Origin: Fulvimarina sp.
GTDB taxonomy: Bacteria; Pseudomonadota; Alphaproteobacteria; Rhizobiales; Rhizobiaceae
DNA length: 64,000 nt
Reading direction: 5' to 3'
Assembly: GCA_002700095.1 (NCBI GenBank)
Contig: PACL01000017.1
Location: forward strand, 62,001 to 126,000
Below the pieces are notes generated by a model. That model was not told the origin of the DNA and did no database searches. It worked only from the letters and a program-made list of their open reading frames with translations. A program made the translations under genes and the position numbers. Below, in pieces: positions 62,583 to 64,000 of the stretch. Each line of letters starts with the position of its first letter. The stretch's first letter is position 1.

Positions 62583-64000
62583 ATGAGTGCGCCCGCAAGT
62601 GCCCGTCTCTTCACCCCCTCCAAGACACCGGCCTCGGGATCCGGCGGCATGGTCGTCACCAACCATCCGCTCGGCTCGGCTGCCGGCTTCGAGATCCTGG
62701 CTTCCGGCGGCAACGCCGTCGACGCGGCGGTCGGCTCGCTGTTCGCGCTCTGCGTCGTCGAGCCGATGATGGTCGGGATTGCCGGCGGCGGCCTGATGCA
62801 CCTGTGCACGCCGGACGGCCGGCATGTGATCGTCGACGCGCTCGCCCATGCGCCGGCGGACGCGCATCCGCAGATCTACGAACCAGTCTCCGACACCCCG
62901 CCGGACCACATGGAGACGAAGCATCGGCGCAGCGCCATCGGCCCCTCGGCGGTGGCGGTGCCGGGCAATCTCGCCGGCTGGTGCGAGACGCAAGGCCGCT
63001 TCGGCAGGCTGTCGCTGGCCGACGTCCTCGCCCCGGCGATCCGTCTCGCCGAACGCGGCTTTGCCATCACCCACTATCTCGCCGGCGCCATCGCCGAGAA
63101 TGCCACCGATCTCGCCCGCGACCCGGCGATCGCCGCGCTCCTGATGCCGGGCGGCGCGCCGCTCCGGCCCAGCGACCGGCTGGTTCAGGGCGATTTTGCG
63201 ACCACCCTCAGGCTGATCGCCGGGCAGGGCGCTTCGGCGCTCCACGGCGGCGAACTCGGCGCCGCGCTCGCCCGCCGCATCGCCACCGGCGGCGAGGACG
63301 CCGGCTGGCTCACCCTTCAGGACCTGCGCGACTACCGGACCCGCGAGCGCGAGGCGATCACCGGCAGCTATCGCGGCCACCAGATCGTCGGTCCGCCGCC
63401 GCCGGCCTCCTCGGGCGTCCATATCGCCGAGATGCTCAACATCCTCGAGCCCCACGACGTCGCGGCCATGGGCTTCGGCACACCGGAATCCCTGCATCTG
63501 ATGGCGGAGACGATCCGCATCGGCTTCGAGGACCGGCGGGCGGCGAGCGGCGATCCGGACTTCGTCGACATCGACGTCGAGACACTGATTTCCAAGGACT
63601 ACGCCCGGCTCTGCCAGGCGCGGCTGCGCGAGTGGGGCGGGCCCGTCTCCCCATCCGCCGACGGTCATGAATCCGCCGACACCACCCATGTCACCGTCGC
63701 CGACCGGGACGGCTTCGTCGTCAGCGCCACCCACACGATCAACGGCCTCTTCGGCGCCAGATTTGTGGTGCCCGGCACCGGCATCATCCCCAACAACTAC
63801 ATGATGAATTTCGACCCGCATCCGGGCCGGGCGCTGTCGGTCCAGCCGAACAAGCGGGTGCCGACGTCGATGGCGCCGATGATGGTGCTGAGGGACAGCC
63901 GCCTGCGCTTCGCGCTCGGCCTGCCCGGCGGCCTCAGGATCTTCCCCTCGGCCTTCCAGGCGATCGTCAACCTGATCGACCACGGCATGGACCTCCAGAG
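62583..64000 (+). CDS. ggt: Gamma-glutamyltransferase family protein, 3' truncated by the window
   Basis: 473 residues visible; the frame is open to the window end, and the C-terminal part is missing. Conserved segments: MVVTNHPLGSAAGFEILASGG, NAVDAAVGSLFALCVVEPMM, GIAGGGLM and GPSAVAVPGNLAGW. The autoprocessing/nucleophilic threonine should be the first Thr of ADTTHVTVADRDG, near residue 367, followed by FVVPGTGIIPNN and NKRVPTSMAPMM. No signal peptide, so it acts in the cytoplasm on imported gamma-glutamyl compounds. Beside the GntR gene and hyu/dpp operon, it would supply 5-oxoproline- or glutamate-related intermediates. Confidence 0.9.
   Translation, partial: MSAPASARLFTPSKTPASGSGGMVVTNHPLGSAAGFEILASGGNAVDAAVGSLFALCVVEPMMVGIAGGGLMHLCTPDGRHVIVDALAHAPADAHPQIYEPVSDTPPDHMETKHRRSAIGPSAVAVPGNLAGWCETQGRFGRLSLADVLAPAIRLAERGFAITHYLAGAIAENATDLARDPAIAALLMPGGAPLRPSDRLVQGDFATTLRLIAGQGASALHGGELGAALARRIATGGEDAGWLTLQDLRDYRTREREAITGSYRGHQIVGPPPPASSGVHIAEMLNILEPHDVAAMGFGTPESLHLMAETIRIGFEDRRAASGDPDFVDIDVETLISKDYARLCQARLREWGGPVSPSADGHESADTTHVTVADRDGFVVSATHTINGLFGARFVVPGTGIIPNNYMMNFDPHPGRALSVQPNKRVPTSMAPMMVLRDSRLRFALGLPGGLRIFPSAFQAIVNLIDHGMDLQ

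Overview
The window looks like chromosomal DNA from a high-GC alphaproteobacterium of the order Hyphomicrobiales (Rhizobiales). The evidence is the gene families (Fhu/Sip iron uptake, a glx/mgs-glnT locus, several Dpp-type ABC systems, TRAP transporters, a Cys-rich Rrf2 regulator), very high GC with GC-rich third codon positions, frequent 4-base start/stop overlaps, and rhizobial-type intergenic palindromes. The genus cannot be fixed from the sequence. No rRNA, tRNA, CRISPR array, transposase or prophage gene was seen. The first and last genes are cut by the window edges.

Layout. (1) 1-4.4 kb: hydroxamate-type siderophore uptake (ATPase, binding protein, double-length permease) and a siderophore-interacting reductase. 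At 4.4-6.1 kb two remnants of siderophore biosynthesis genes (IucA/IucC and IucD families) lie head to head, both missing their 5' parts, so the locus imports a siderophore type whose synthesis genes here are broken. (2) 6.2-7.75 kb: an isolated TadG-like protein with a von Willebrand A domain. (3) 7.8-16.7 kb: a TRAP transporter divergent from an IclR regulator that heads a CoA-type catabolic operon (thiolase, acyl-CoA synthetase, double PPC/DUF296 protein), then a 199-bp inverted-repeat element and an SDR gene. (4) 16.7-21.4 kb: sulfate ABC transporter (Sbp-CysT-CysW-CysA) behind a palindromic operator and downstream of an Rrf2 regulator. (5) 21.5-28.5 kb: GlnT/GmaS-type glutamine synthetase and the three N-methylglutamate-synthase-type subunits, preceded by an AraC regulator coupled to an MFS exporter. 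(6) 28.7-30.9 kb: a hemerythrin-like protein and HemN in one operon with a good FNR/FixK box. (7) 31-41.3 kb: a LysR regulator divergent from a Rieske oxygenase, a Cys/Met-type PLP lyase, three FAD amine oxidase-like proteins, a membrane desaturase and a PhnD-like binding protein; I find this the best candidate for an uncharacterised catabolic pathway. (8) 41.3-48.6 kb: a Dpp-type peptide/opine ABC transporter with a RocB-like M20 hydrolase. (9) 48.8-49.8 kb: a DEDDh exonuclease. (10) 49.9-61.7 kb: a nine-gene operon combining ATP-dependent hydantoinase/oxoprolinase (HyuA, HyuB), a second Dpp transporter (with permease and ATPase fused), an SDR, a creatininase-family hydrolase and a GhrA-like reductase; divergent from it are a GntR regulator and a leaderless gamma-glutamyltransferase cut by the right edge.

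Taken together the window is a scavenging region: iron-siderophore piracy, sulfate, methylated amines, peptides and gamma-glutamyl or cyclic-amide compounds, each with its own transporter and local regulator. Functional statements rest on motifs and family recognition from the translated sequence; no database search was run.
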